Shown in pieces: positions 1 to 5,972 of a DNA stretch of 8,846 bases (position 1 is its first letter; every line of letters begins with the position of its first letter). The DNA lies in the NCBI GenBank assembly GCA_947311815.1, contig CAMZMA010000279.1, forward strand, positions 1-8,846. The letters run 5' to 3'. The DNA is from an uncultured Flavobacteriaceae bacterium (GTDB taxonomy: Bacteria > Bacteroidota > Bacteroidia > Flavobacteriales > Flavobacteriaceae). A program made the translations under genes and the position numbers. The notes under the pieces are model-generated. The model was not told the DNA's origin and ran no database searches. It saw only the letters and a list, made by a program, of their open reading frames with translations.

Positions 1-778
1 AATTAAAGGAGGAGATTTAAACAATGCTATTGTGTATGTTGATAAAGAATTATCGACATCAACAATGGATAAACTTAAAAAAGCTTTTAAAAAGGAAGAC
101 ATTAAAGTAAAATCTAATGGAATTTTAGATAACTTAACATTGCATTGGGCAAATGAAGCTGCAAGACATAAGTTATTAGATGTTATTGGCGATTTAGCGT
201 TGGTTGGAGTAAAAATTAAGGGAAAAATAATTGCTAATAAACCAGGGCATTTAGTAAATACTCAATTTGCTAAAAAATTGGCAAAAATCATCAAATTAGA
301 AAAACGAAATAAAGTACCTCAATATGATTTGAATCAACCTCCATTATTAGATATTCATCAAATTATGGACATTCTACCTCATAGACCTCCGTTTTTATTG
401 ATTGATCGTATCTTAGAATTATCAGACACCCATGTTGTTGGTATGAAAAATGTGACTATGAATGAATCTTTTTTTACAGGTCATTTTCCTGGGGCACCAG
501 TAATGCCAGGGGTTTTGCAAGTAGAGGCAATGGCACAATGTGGCGGTATTTTAGTGCTAAATACAGTACCCGACCCAGAAAATTATTTAACATATTTTAT
601 GAAAATGAATAATGTTAAGTTTAAACAAAAAGTACTACCAGGAGATACTCTTACTTTTAAATGTGAATTAATAACTCCTATAAGAAGAGGTATCTGCCAT
701 ATGCAAGCTTATGGATATGCTAATAATAAATTAGTAGTTGAGGCAGAATTAATGGCGCAAATAGTTAAAAAACAATAA
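1..778 (+). CDS. lpxC/fabZ: Bifunctional LpxC/FabZ, C-terminal part (5' end outside window)
   Basis: This is a fusion of UDP-3-O-acyl-N-acetylglucosamine deacetylase (first committed step of lipid A synthesis) and (3R)-hydroxyacyl-ACP dehydratase (fatty acid elongation), both cytoplasmic. The frame is open to the window edge from base 2. The residues before the GTG at 32 (IKGGDLNNAIV) match the LpxC interior, so that GTG is not the start. Numbering from it, the LpxC end shows RHKLLDVIGD with zinc ligands H46 and D50, then the catalytic-region GH at 72-73. A linker near residues 88-102 leads into FabZ: LPHRPPFLLIDR at 115-126, GHFPG with catalytic H151, and E165 in VEAMAQ, 14 residues later as in E. 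coli FabZ. The fusion is characteristic of Bacteroidota. It ends in TAA three bases before lpxA, so the two are probably co-transcribed. The FabZ half looks complete, while most of LpxC lies outside. Confidence 0.97.
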   Translation, partial: IKGGDLNNAIVYVDKELSTSTMDKLKKAFKKEDIKVKSNGILDNLTLHWANEAARHKLLDVIGDLALVGVKIKGKIIANKPGHLVNTQFAKKLAKIIKLEKRNKVPQYDLNQPPLLDIHQIMDILPHRPPFLLIDRILELSDTHVVGMKNVTMNESFFTGHFPGAPVMPGVLQVEAMAQCGGILVLNTVPDPENYLTYFMKMNNVKFKQKVLPGDTLTFKCELITPIRRGICHMQAYGYANNKLVVEAELMAQIVKKQ

Positions 779-781
779 ATT

Positions 782-1564
782 ATGAATCAACCACTAGCGT
801 ATATACATCCTCAAGCAAAAGTTGCAAGAAATGTAGTAATAGAACCTTTTACAACCATTCATAATAATGTTACCATTGGCTCTGGTACTTGGATTGGTTC
901 TAACGTTACCATCATGGAAGGAGCAAGAATTGGTAAAAATTGTAGAATTTTTCCAGGAGCAGTTATTGCCGCAATTCCGCAAGATTTAAAATTTGAATGA
1001 GAAGATTCTTTAGTCGTTATTGGAGACAATACAACCATTAGAGAATGCGTAACTATAAATAGAGGAACAAAAGCTTCTGGTAGAACTAAAATAGGAGAAA
1101 ATTGTTTAATTATGGCAACTTCTCATATCGCACATGATTGTGTGTTAGGAGACAATTCTATTGTGGTTAATGGTGTTGCTTTAGGCGGACATGTAATTAT
1201 TGGTAAATATGCAATTATTGGTGGTTTAGCAGCCATTCATCAATTTATTCATATTGGCGATCACGCAATGATATCAGGAGGTTCTTTGGTAAGAAAAGAT
1301 GTACCGCCTTATACAAAAGCGGCAAAAGAACCTTTATCTTATGTAGGGATTAACTCCATCGGGTTAAGAAGAAGAGGTTTCGAAGCTTCAAAAATTAGAG
1401 AAATTCAGAATATTTACAGAATTTTATATCAAAAAAACTATAACACATCACAGGCTTTAGGAATTATTGAAGCAGAAATGGAAGCAACCCCAGAAAGAGA
1501 TGAAATTACTCAATTTATCCGTAATTCTCAACGAGGAATTATGAAAGGATATTTTGGAGGATAA
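782..1564 (+). pseudogene. lpxA: lpxA, UDP-N-acetylglucosamine acyltransferase, interrupted by an in-frame TGA
   Basis: LpxA transfers a 3-hydroxyacyl chain from ACP to UDP-GlcNAc, the first step of lipid A synthesis, in the cytoplasm as a left-handed beta-helix trimer. The frame from ATG 782 to TAA 1564 spans 260 residue positions, against 262 in E. coli, and is homologous throughout. Codon 73 (998-1000) is TGA, giving a 72-residue N-terminal piece. The same frame continues without any shift as EDSLVVIGDNTTIRECVTIN and onward to the end. LpxA features seen are the hexapeptide repeats, catalytic H118 in HIAHDC, GGHV, AAIHQF, DVPPY and the C-terminal helical part with GLRRRGF. Family members carry glycine at the interrupted position (IPQDLKF-x-GED), so GGA to TGA is a single-base change. 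ATG 1112 could start a 150-residue C-terminal piece that keeps H118 but lacks the first half of the helix. Either a sequencing or assembly error or a real recent nonsense mutation; the rest shows no decay. Confidence 0.9.
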
Positions 1565-1601
1565 AAAATAAATTTAATCGATAAAAAAACAATATAAATA
1601 G

Positions 1602-2168
1602 ATGGCAACAACATCAGATATTAGAAACGGATTGTGTATTAAATACAACAATGATATTTATAAAATTGTAGAATTTTTACATGTAAAACCAGGTAAAGGC
1701 CCCGCATTTGTAAGAACAAAATTGAAGAGTGTTACCTCTGGTAAAGTAGTAGATAACACATTTCCTGCAGGTAGAAAAATAGATGAAGTACGTGTAGAAA
1801 CTCATAAATTTCAGTTTTTATATCCAGAAGGAGATACGTTTCATTTTATGAATACCCAAGATTACAATCAAATTGCTTTACAAAAAGAAACTATTGATGC
1901 ACCAGATTTATTAAAAGAAGGCGAAATTGTAACTATTATTATTAATTCTGAAGATGAAATGCCTTTATCTGTAGATATGCCACAAAGTGTAATTTTAGAG
2001 GTAACACATACAGAACCTGGTGTAAAAGGAAATACGGCAACCAATGCAACAAAACCTGCAACTGTAGAAACTGGCGCAAGAATTAACGTGCCGCTTTTTA
2101 TTAATGAAGGCGATAAAATTAAAATAGAAACAGCAAAAGGAACCTATCAAGAGAGAGTAAAAGAATAG
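1602..2168 (+). CDS. efp: Elongation factor P
   Basis: EF-P binds between the P and E sites of stalled ribosomes and promotes peptide bond formation at polyproline stretches. The 188-residue length is standard, and three beta-barrel domains can be read: KOW-like N-terminal (about 1-64), OB-like middle (about 67-127) and C-terminal OB (about 130-186, with GARINVPLFINEGDKIKI). The tip loop is HVKPGKGPAF with K32 at the position of the E. coli lysine that is beta-lysylated; whether this one is modified cannot be told from the window. ATG 1602 gives the usual MATTSDIRNG start. It lies 37 bases after lpxA and 6 bases before the lpxD-like gene, so it is probably in the lipid A operon. A perfect TAnnTTTG element is not seen in the 37-base gap. 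The stop is TAG. Confidence 0.97.
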   Translation: MATTSDIRNGLCIKYNNDIYKIVEFLHVKPGKGPAFVRTKLKSVTSGKVVDNTFPAGRKIDEVRVETHKFQFLYPEGDTFHFMNTQDYNQIALQKETIDAPDLLKEGEIVTIIINSEDEMPLSVDMPQSVILEVTHTEPGVKGNTATNATKPATVETGARINVPLFINEGDKIKIETAKGTYQERVKE

Positions 2169-2174
2169 TTTTAT

Positions 2175-3092
2175 ATGAAATTCAATCACTCTCAAACTCT
2201 TAAAAATATTGCTGCTTTATTAGCAATCGATTTTGTTGGAGATCCTAATTTTACAATCACAGGAATTAACGAAATTCATGTGGTAGAAAAAGGCGATATC
2301 GTGTTTGTAGATCATCCTAAGTATTATGAGAAAGCATTAAATTCTGCTGCAACCACCATTTTAATCAATAAAAAGGTAGATTGTCCAAAAGGAAAATCAC
2401 TCTTAATTTCTGAAGATCCTTTTAGCGATTTTAATAAAATCACCAAACATTTTAATCCATTTATAGCATCAAAAGTAAGTATTGCCGAAAGTGCTGTAAT
2501 TGGAGAAAAAACCATTATTCAACCCAATGTTTTTATTGGGAATAATGTTATCATCGGTAAAAATTGTGTTATTCATCCAAATGTAACCATTTATGATAAC
2601 TGTATTGTAGGAAACAATGTAACCATACATGCAAATACTGTTTTAGGAGCCGACGCTTTTTATTATAAAAATAGAGAAACAGGATTTGACAAACTTATTT
2701 CTGGAGGTAACGTTGTGGTTAAAGATTTTGTAGATTTAGGTGCTTCTTGTACGATTGATAGGGGCGTATCTGGAAATACAATTATTGGAGAAGGGTCTAA
2801 AATAGACAATCAAGTACATATTGGGCACGATACCGTTATAGGAAAAAAATGTTTAATAGCAGCACAAACAGGAATTGCAGGTTGTGTAATTATTGAAGAT
2901 GAAGTAACGCTTTGGGGGCAGGTAGGTACAACTAGCGGAATTACCATAGGAAAAAAAGCGATAATTTTAGGGCAAACAGGTGTTACAAAATCTGTTGCTG
3001 GAGGAAAATCATATTTTGGCACACCGATTACAGAATCAAGAGAAAAATTAAAAGAATTAGCAACTTTAAAAAGAATTTCAAAAAATAGTTGA
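2175..3092 (+). CDS. LpxD-like UDP-3-O-acylglucosamine N-acyltransferase (short paralogue)
   Basis: Left-handed beta-helix acyltransferase of the LpxD family, 305 residues against about 340 for standard LpxD. LpxD N-acylates UDP-3-O-acyl-glucosamine, the third lipid A step. The N-terminal part (about 1-95) resembles the UDP-binding domain, including GDIVFVDHPKYYEKAL, where E. coli has an F...NPxY pattern; the asparagine is histidine here. Hexapeptide repeats run from about 105 to 280. The catalytic histidine is H218 in VHIGHD, after TIDRG. Its C-terminal helix is short, ending KELATLKRISKNS. Bacteroidota usually carry a longer lpxD just upstream of lpxC/fabZ, so I read this as the second, shorter paralogue; I did not assign the symbol lpxD for that reason. 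Whether it uses the same acyl chain or sugar is unknown. The stop is TGA, which shows that TGA terminates in this genome. Confidence 0.88.
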   Translation: MKFNHSQTLKNIAALLAIDFVGDPNFTITGINEIHVVEKGDIVFVDHPKYYEKALNSAATTILINKKVDCPKGKSLLISEDPFSDFNKITKHFNPFIASKVSIAESAVIGEKTIIQPNVFIGNNVIIGKNCVIHPNVTIYDNCIVGNNVTIHANTVLGADAFYYKNRETGFDKLISGGNVVVKDFVDLGASCTIDRGVSGNTIIGEGSKIDNQVHIGHDTVIGKKCLIAAQTGIAGCVIIEDEVTLWGQVGTTSGITIGKKAIILGQTGVTKSVAGGKSYFGTPITESREKLKELATLKRISKNS

Positions 3093-3121
3093 TTTTTAAT
3101 CATTCAAAATTTAAAATAGAT

Positions 3122-3129
3122 TATTTTTG
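3122..3129 (+). promoter_or_regulatory. Bacteroidota -7 promoter element for sucD
   Basis: TATTTTTG is a perfect match to the Bacteroidota -7 consensus TAnnTTTG. It lies in the 67-base gap and ends 30 bases before the sucD ATG, leaving a leader of roughly 20-25 bases. No TTG is found at the usual -33 distance; the nearest (3089-3091) is too far upstream. There is no clear terminator between the LpxD-like gene and this site, so readthrough from the lpx operon is also possible. Confidence 0.6.
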
Positions 3130-3159
3130 TAAAAGAAAAAATAAATAAACAATATACAA

Positions 3160-4035
3160 ATGAGTGTTTTAGTAAATAAAGATTCAAAAATTATCGTACA
3201 AGGATTTACAGGTAGTGAAGGAACTTTTCACGCGGGTCAAATGATTGATTACGGTACCAATGTAGTAGGAGGTGTAACACCTGGTAAAGGAGGTCAAGAA
3301 CATTTAGGGAAACCTGTTTTTAATACGGTTGCAGAATCAGTAGAAAAAGTAGGAGCAGATACCTCTATTATTTTTGTACCACCAGCATTTGCATCTGATG
3401 CCATTATGGAATCTGCCGATGCAGGTATTAAAGTAATTATTTGTATTACCGAAGGAATTCCTACTGCCGATATGGTAAAAGTAAAAGCCTATTTAGCCGA
3501 TAAAGATTGTAGATTGGTAGGTCCAAATTGCCCAGGAGTTATTACTCCAGATGAAGCCAAAGTGGGTATTATGCCAGGGTTTATCTTTAAGAAAGGACGC
3601 GTAGGAATTGTATCTAAATCAGGTACATTAACCTATGAAGCGGCTGATCAAGTAGTAAAACAAGGTTACGGAATTACAACAGCAATTGGTATTGGAGGAG
3701 ATCCAATTATAGGAACAACCACCAAAGAAGCCGTAGAATTATTAATGAATGATGACGAAACTGTAGCCATTGTAATGATTGGTGAAATCGGTGGAAACCT
3801 AGAAGCAGAAGCTGCTCAATGGGTAAAAGCAGATGGAAACAGAAAACCAGTAGTTGGTTTTATTGCAGGACAAACGGCACCAGCAGGAAGAACAATGGGG
3901 CACGCAGGAGCTATTGTTGGAGGAGCTGATGATACTGCACAAGCAAAAATGAAAATTTTAGCAGCAAACGGAATTCACGTAGTAGATTCGCCAGCAAAAA
4001 TTGGCGAAATGATAGCTACTGTATTAAAAAAATAA
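3160..4035 (+). CDS. sucD: Succinyl-CoA synthetase (ADP-forming) alpha subunit
   Basis: Alpha subunit of succinyl-CoA synthetase, the TCA-cycle enzyme that interconverts succinyl-CoA and succinate with nucleotide triphosphate formation. The length, 291 residues, is standard. The N-terminal CoA-binding Rossmann domain has VQGFTGSEGTFHAGQM and GGVTPGKGG near residues 14-45. PNCPGVITP follows at about 126, and the ligase domain has GIGGDPIIGT. The active-site histidine that is phosphorylated is H248 in TMGHAGAIVGG. The beta subunit gene sucC is not adjacent, so the partner must be encoded elsewhere; separate sucC and sucD is familiar in Flavobacteriia. The gene has its own -7 element and is followed by a strong palindromic terminator, so it is probably transcribed largely as a single gene. 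It is richer in G+C than the genes after 4922, as expected for a highly expressed enzyme. Confidence 0.97.
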   Translation: MSVLVNKDSKIIVQGFTGSEGTFHAGQMIDYGTNVVGGVTPGKGGQEHLGKPVFNTVAESVEKVGADTSIIFVPPAFASDAIMESADAGIKVIICITEGIPTADMVKVKAYLADKDCRLVGPNCPGVITPDEAKVGIMPGFIFKKGRVGIVSKSGTLTYEAADQVVKQGYGITTAIGIGGDPIIGTTTKEAVELLMNDDETVAIVMIGEIGGNLEAEAAQWVKADGNRKPVVGFIAGQTAPAGRTMGHAGAIVGGADDTAQAKMKILAANGIHVVDSPAKIGEMIATVLKK

Positions 4036-4094
4036 TCATTGTAAAGAACAAGATAGTACTTTATAAAACGGATTCTTTTTAAAATGAAATACAT

Positions 4095-4126
4095 AAAAAA
4101 TTCTCGTTGTACAACGAGAATTTTTT
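4095..4126 (+). terminator. Perfectly palindromic intrinsic terminator after sucD
   Basis: A 32-bp perfect inverted repeat: six A, then TTCTCGTTGT, then ACAACGAGAA, then six T. In RNA it would fold as a stem of about 14 bp with a GUAC tetraloop, followed by the U run. It begins 60 bases after the sucD stop. Because it is fully self-complementary it reads the same on both strands, though no gene converges on it here. It separates sucD from the fabG promoter. Confidence 0.9.
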
Positions 4127-4141
4127 ATTAGAAAAAAGAAT

Positions 4142-4149
4142 TATATTTG
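4142..4149 (+). promoter_or_regulatory. Bacteroidota -7 promoter element for fabG
   Basis: TATATTTG matches TAnnTTTG perfectly and ends 25 bases before the fabG ATG. It sits just after the sucD terminator, which supports a separate fabG transcript. No TTG is present at the expected -33 spacing (the region there is T-rich). The predicted leader is about 20 bases with no Shine-Dalgarno, which is usual in this phylum. Confidence 0.65.
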
Positions 4150-4174
4150 AACATCAACAAACAACATTTAAAAA

Positions 4175-4921
4175 ATGAAATTACTAGAAAATAAAACAGC
4201 TATCATAACAGGTGCAACTAGAGGAATTGGTAAAGGAATCGCTATTGAATTCGCCAAACAAGGTGCAAATATAGCTTTTACCTATAGTTCTTCGGTAGAT
4301 GCTGCTAATGCCTTAGAGAAAGAATTAACGGCTTTGGGCGTGAAAGCAAAAGGATACCAATCTAATGCCGCTAATTTTGATGCCGCTCAAGCATTGGCAA
4401 AAGATGTTTTAGCTGCATTTGGATCTATTGATATTTTAATTAATAATGCAGGAATTACCAAAGACAATTTATTAATGCGTATTTCTGAAGACGATTTTGA
4501 TAAAGTGATAGAAGTCAATTTAAAATCGGTATTTAATTTAACCAAAGCAGTTATTAGACCGATGATGAAACAACGAAAAGGATCTATTATTAATATGAGT
4601 TCTGTGGTTGGCTTAAAAGGAAATGCAGGACAAACCAATTATGCCGCTTCTAAAGCAGGAATTGTAGGTTTTTCTAAATCGGTTGCCTTAGAGTTAGGGT
4701 CTAGAAATATTAGAAGTAATGTGGTGGCTCCTGGTTTTATTGAAACCGAAATGACAGCCAAATTAGACGAAGCAACGGTACAAGGATGGAGAGATGGAAT
4801 TCCGCTTAAAAGAGGAGGTTCTCCACAAGATATTGCCAATGCTTGTGTGTTTTTAGCTTCAGACATGAGTAGCTATATTACAGGACAAACACTTTCTGTT
4901 GATGGCGGAATGTTGACGTAA
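4175..4921 (+). CDS. fabG: 3-oxoacyl-[acyl-carrier-protein] reductase FabG
   Basis: NADPH-dependent reductase of the fatty acid elongation cycle, converting 3-oxoacyl-ACP to (3R)-3-hydroxyacyl-ACP, the class of intermediate used by FabZ, LpxA and LpxD. It is a 248-residue short-chain dehydrogenase of classical FabG length. Features visible are the cofactor motif TGATRGIGKGIA (12-23), NNAG at 90-93, and the catalytic tetrad N115, S143, Y156 and K160 (YAASK), plus the C-terminal GQTLSVDGGM. The start ATG 4175 gives the normal short lead before the Rossmann motif. It has its own -7 element. No hairpin terminator is seen in the 65-base gap that follows, so it may read into the lipoprotein gene. 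A few SDR paralogues have other substrates, but sequence and length favour FabG. Confidence 0.93.
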   Translation: MKLLENKTAIITGATRGIGKGIAIEFAKQGANIAFTYSSSVDAANALEKELTALGVKAKGYQSNAANFDAAQALAKDVLAAFGSIDILINNAGITKDNLLMRISEDDFDKVIEVNLKSVFNLTKAVIRPMMKQRKGSIINMSSVVGLKGNAGQTNYAASKAGIVGFSKSVALELGSRNIRSNVVAPGFIETEMTAKLDEATVQGWRDGIPLKRGGSPQDIANACVFLASDMSSYITGQTLSVDGGMLT

Positions 4922-4929
4922 GTTTATTC

Positions 4930-4950
4930 GAGAGAAGAGAGAAGAGAGAA
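4930..4950 (+). repeat. Three exact tandem copies of a 7-bp purine repeat
   Basis: GAGAGAA is repeated three times without mismatch, starting 9 bases after the fabG stop and ending 36 bases before the next ATG. It is an all-purine block on the + strand. With only three copies it is a minor microsatellite. It lies where a promoter or leader for the lipoprotein gene would be, and no TAnnTTTG element is seen in this gap. Confidence 0.9.
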
Positions 4951-4986
4951 TTCCGTTTTACTACTGTTAGATAAAAAAAATAATCA

Positions 4987-5967
4987 ATGAAAAAAAAAAA
5001 TTATACAGTATATTTTTTAATAATTTTTTCAATATTTTTAACGGATTGTTCTAAAAAGAACAAATCAGACATAGTTAAAAAAGAAATAGTAACCAATAAA
5101 AATAAGGTTTCTATCATTGTATTAGGTACAGTACAAGATGCTGGTTCTCCGCAAATTGCATGTAATAAAAAATGTTGTGTAGGTTTATTTAATCAACCAG
5201 ATATTAAAAGAAAAGCTGTTTCATTAGGAGTTGTAGATAGAGAGCATCAAAAAAAATATTTGTTTGATGCTACACCCAATATCGTTGCTCAAATAAAAAA
5301 TCTTAAAAATTTTTTAAATAAAAAATCTACTGAAATTCCTGATGGAGTTTTTTTAACACACGCACATATTGGACATTATACAGGTTTAATGTATTTTGGT
5401 AAAGAAGCAATGAATTCTGATAGGTTACCTGTGTATGCAATGCCTAAAATGGAGTATTTTTTAAAAAATAATGGGCCTTGGAGTCAGTTAGTATCAAAAA
5501 AAAATATACTTTTAAAAGGCATTAAAAACGAAAATGAAATAAAATTATCATCTAATTTAAAAGTGATTCCTTTTAGAGTGCCACATAGAGATGAGTTTTC
5601 TGAAACGGTTGGTTATACAATTGTAGGGCCACATAAAAAAGCACTTTTTATACCAGATATTGACAAATGGGGTAAGTGGGATAAAAAAATTATAGATGAA
5701 ATAAAAAAAGTAGATTATGCTTTTCTCGATGCTACTTTTTTTAGTGGCAAAGAAATTAATAATCGAGATATTTCTCAAATTCCTCATCCTTTTATTATAG
5801 AAAGTATGAAGTTGTTTAAAAAATTAAATTCTAAAGAAAAAAAGAAGATTATTTTTATTCATTTTAATCATACAAACCCTGTTTTGCTTTTAAATAGTGA
5901 AGCGTCTAAGCAAGTGCTAGAAAACGGATTTAAAATTGCTAGAATAAATGATGTTTATGATTTATAA
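4987..5967 (+). CDS. PqqB-like metallo-beta-lactamase-fold lipoprotein
   Basis: A 326-residue predicted lipoprotein: basic start, hydrophobic segment about 6-18, then the lipobox-like LTDC with C21. Asp just before the Cys is unusual, and the lysines after it do not look like a surface-export signal. A lysine-rich linker leads to an MBL-fold domain from about residue 41. It resembles PqqB: LGTVQDAGSPQ, a cysteine cluster C59/C63/C64 where PqqB has a structural zinc site, PHRDEFSETVGY (199-210), IPDIDKW (222-228), DATFFSG (248-254) and HFNHTNP (292-298). The metal motif reads HAHIGH (125-130), so the usual Asp of HxHxDH is Gly. No other pqq genes are present, so a role in PQQ synthesis is unlikely; a hydrolase or oxidoreductase of unknown substrate in the periplasm is the more cautious reading. 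It ends 5 bases before the VWA gene, so the two are probably one transcript. Confidence 0.82.
   Translation: MKKKNYTVYFLIIFSIFLTDCSKKNKSDIVKKEIVTNKNKVSIIVLGTVQDAGSPQIACNKKCCVGLFNQPDIKRKAVSLGVVDREHQKKYLFDATPNIVAQIKNLKNFLNKKSTEIPDGVFLTHAHIGHYTGLMYFGKEAMNSDRLPVYAMPKMEYFLKNNGPWSQLVSKKNILLKGIKNENEIKLSSNLKVIPFRVPHRDEFSETVGYTIVGPHKKALFIPDIDKWGKWDKKIIDEIKKVDYAFLDATFFSGKEINNRDISQIPHPFIIESMKLFKKLNSKEKKKIIFIHFNHTNPVLLLNSEASKQVLENGFKIARINDVYDL
4990..5000 (+). repeat. 11-A homopolymer at codons 2-5 of the lipoprotein gene
   Basis: Eleven consecutive A directly after the ATG, encoding three lysines and the first two bases of an asparagine codon. Loss of one A would place a TAA after ten codons, so the tract is a possible slippage site as well as a place where sequencing errors are likely. 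Confidence 0.85.
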
Positions 5968-5972
5968 ATTTA

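Noticed and set aside
32..778. GTG 32 as the start of a stand-alone FabZ gene
   Set aside because: The frame runs open to the left edge and encodes recognisable LpxC residues before and after the GTG.
998..1000. TGA read as glycine or selenocysteine
   Set aside because: The LpxD-like gene ends at TGA 3090-3092 at the proper family C-terminus, so TGA acts as a stop here. Glycine is encoded by GGA and GGT throughout, no stem-loop resembling a SECIS lies after the TGA, and LpxA has no Cys or Sec at this site.
997..1041. ATG overlapping the lpxA stop (ATGA) as a coupled restart
   Set aside because: It is in another frame and meets TAG after 14 codons, so it cannot restore LpxA.
1112..1564. Independent short acyltransferase gene starting at ATG 1112
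   Set aside because: It is in the same frame as the N-terminal part, and the 111 bases between the TGA and this ATG encode conserved LpxA sequence. It is the tail of lpxA, not a separate gene.
2810..3103. Reverse-strand open frames, the longest opposite the LpxD-like gene
   Set aside because: All minus-strand frames lie inside strongly supported + strand genes, have unlikely compositions and match no recognisable family.
4987..5967. Calling the MBL protein PqqB of a PQQ pathway
   Set aside because: No PqqA, C, D or E genes are nearby, and the lipoprotein signal places it outside the cytoplasm, where PQQ assembly does not occur.
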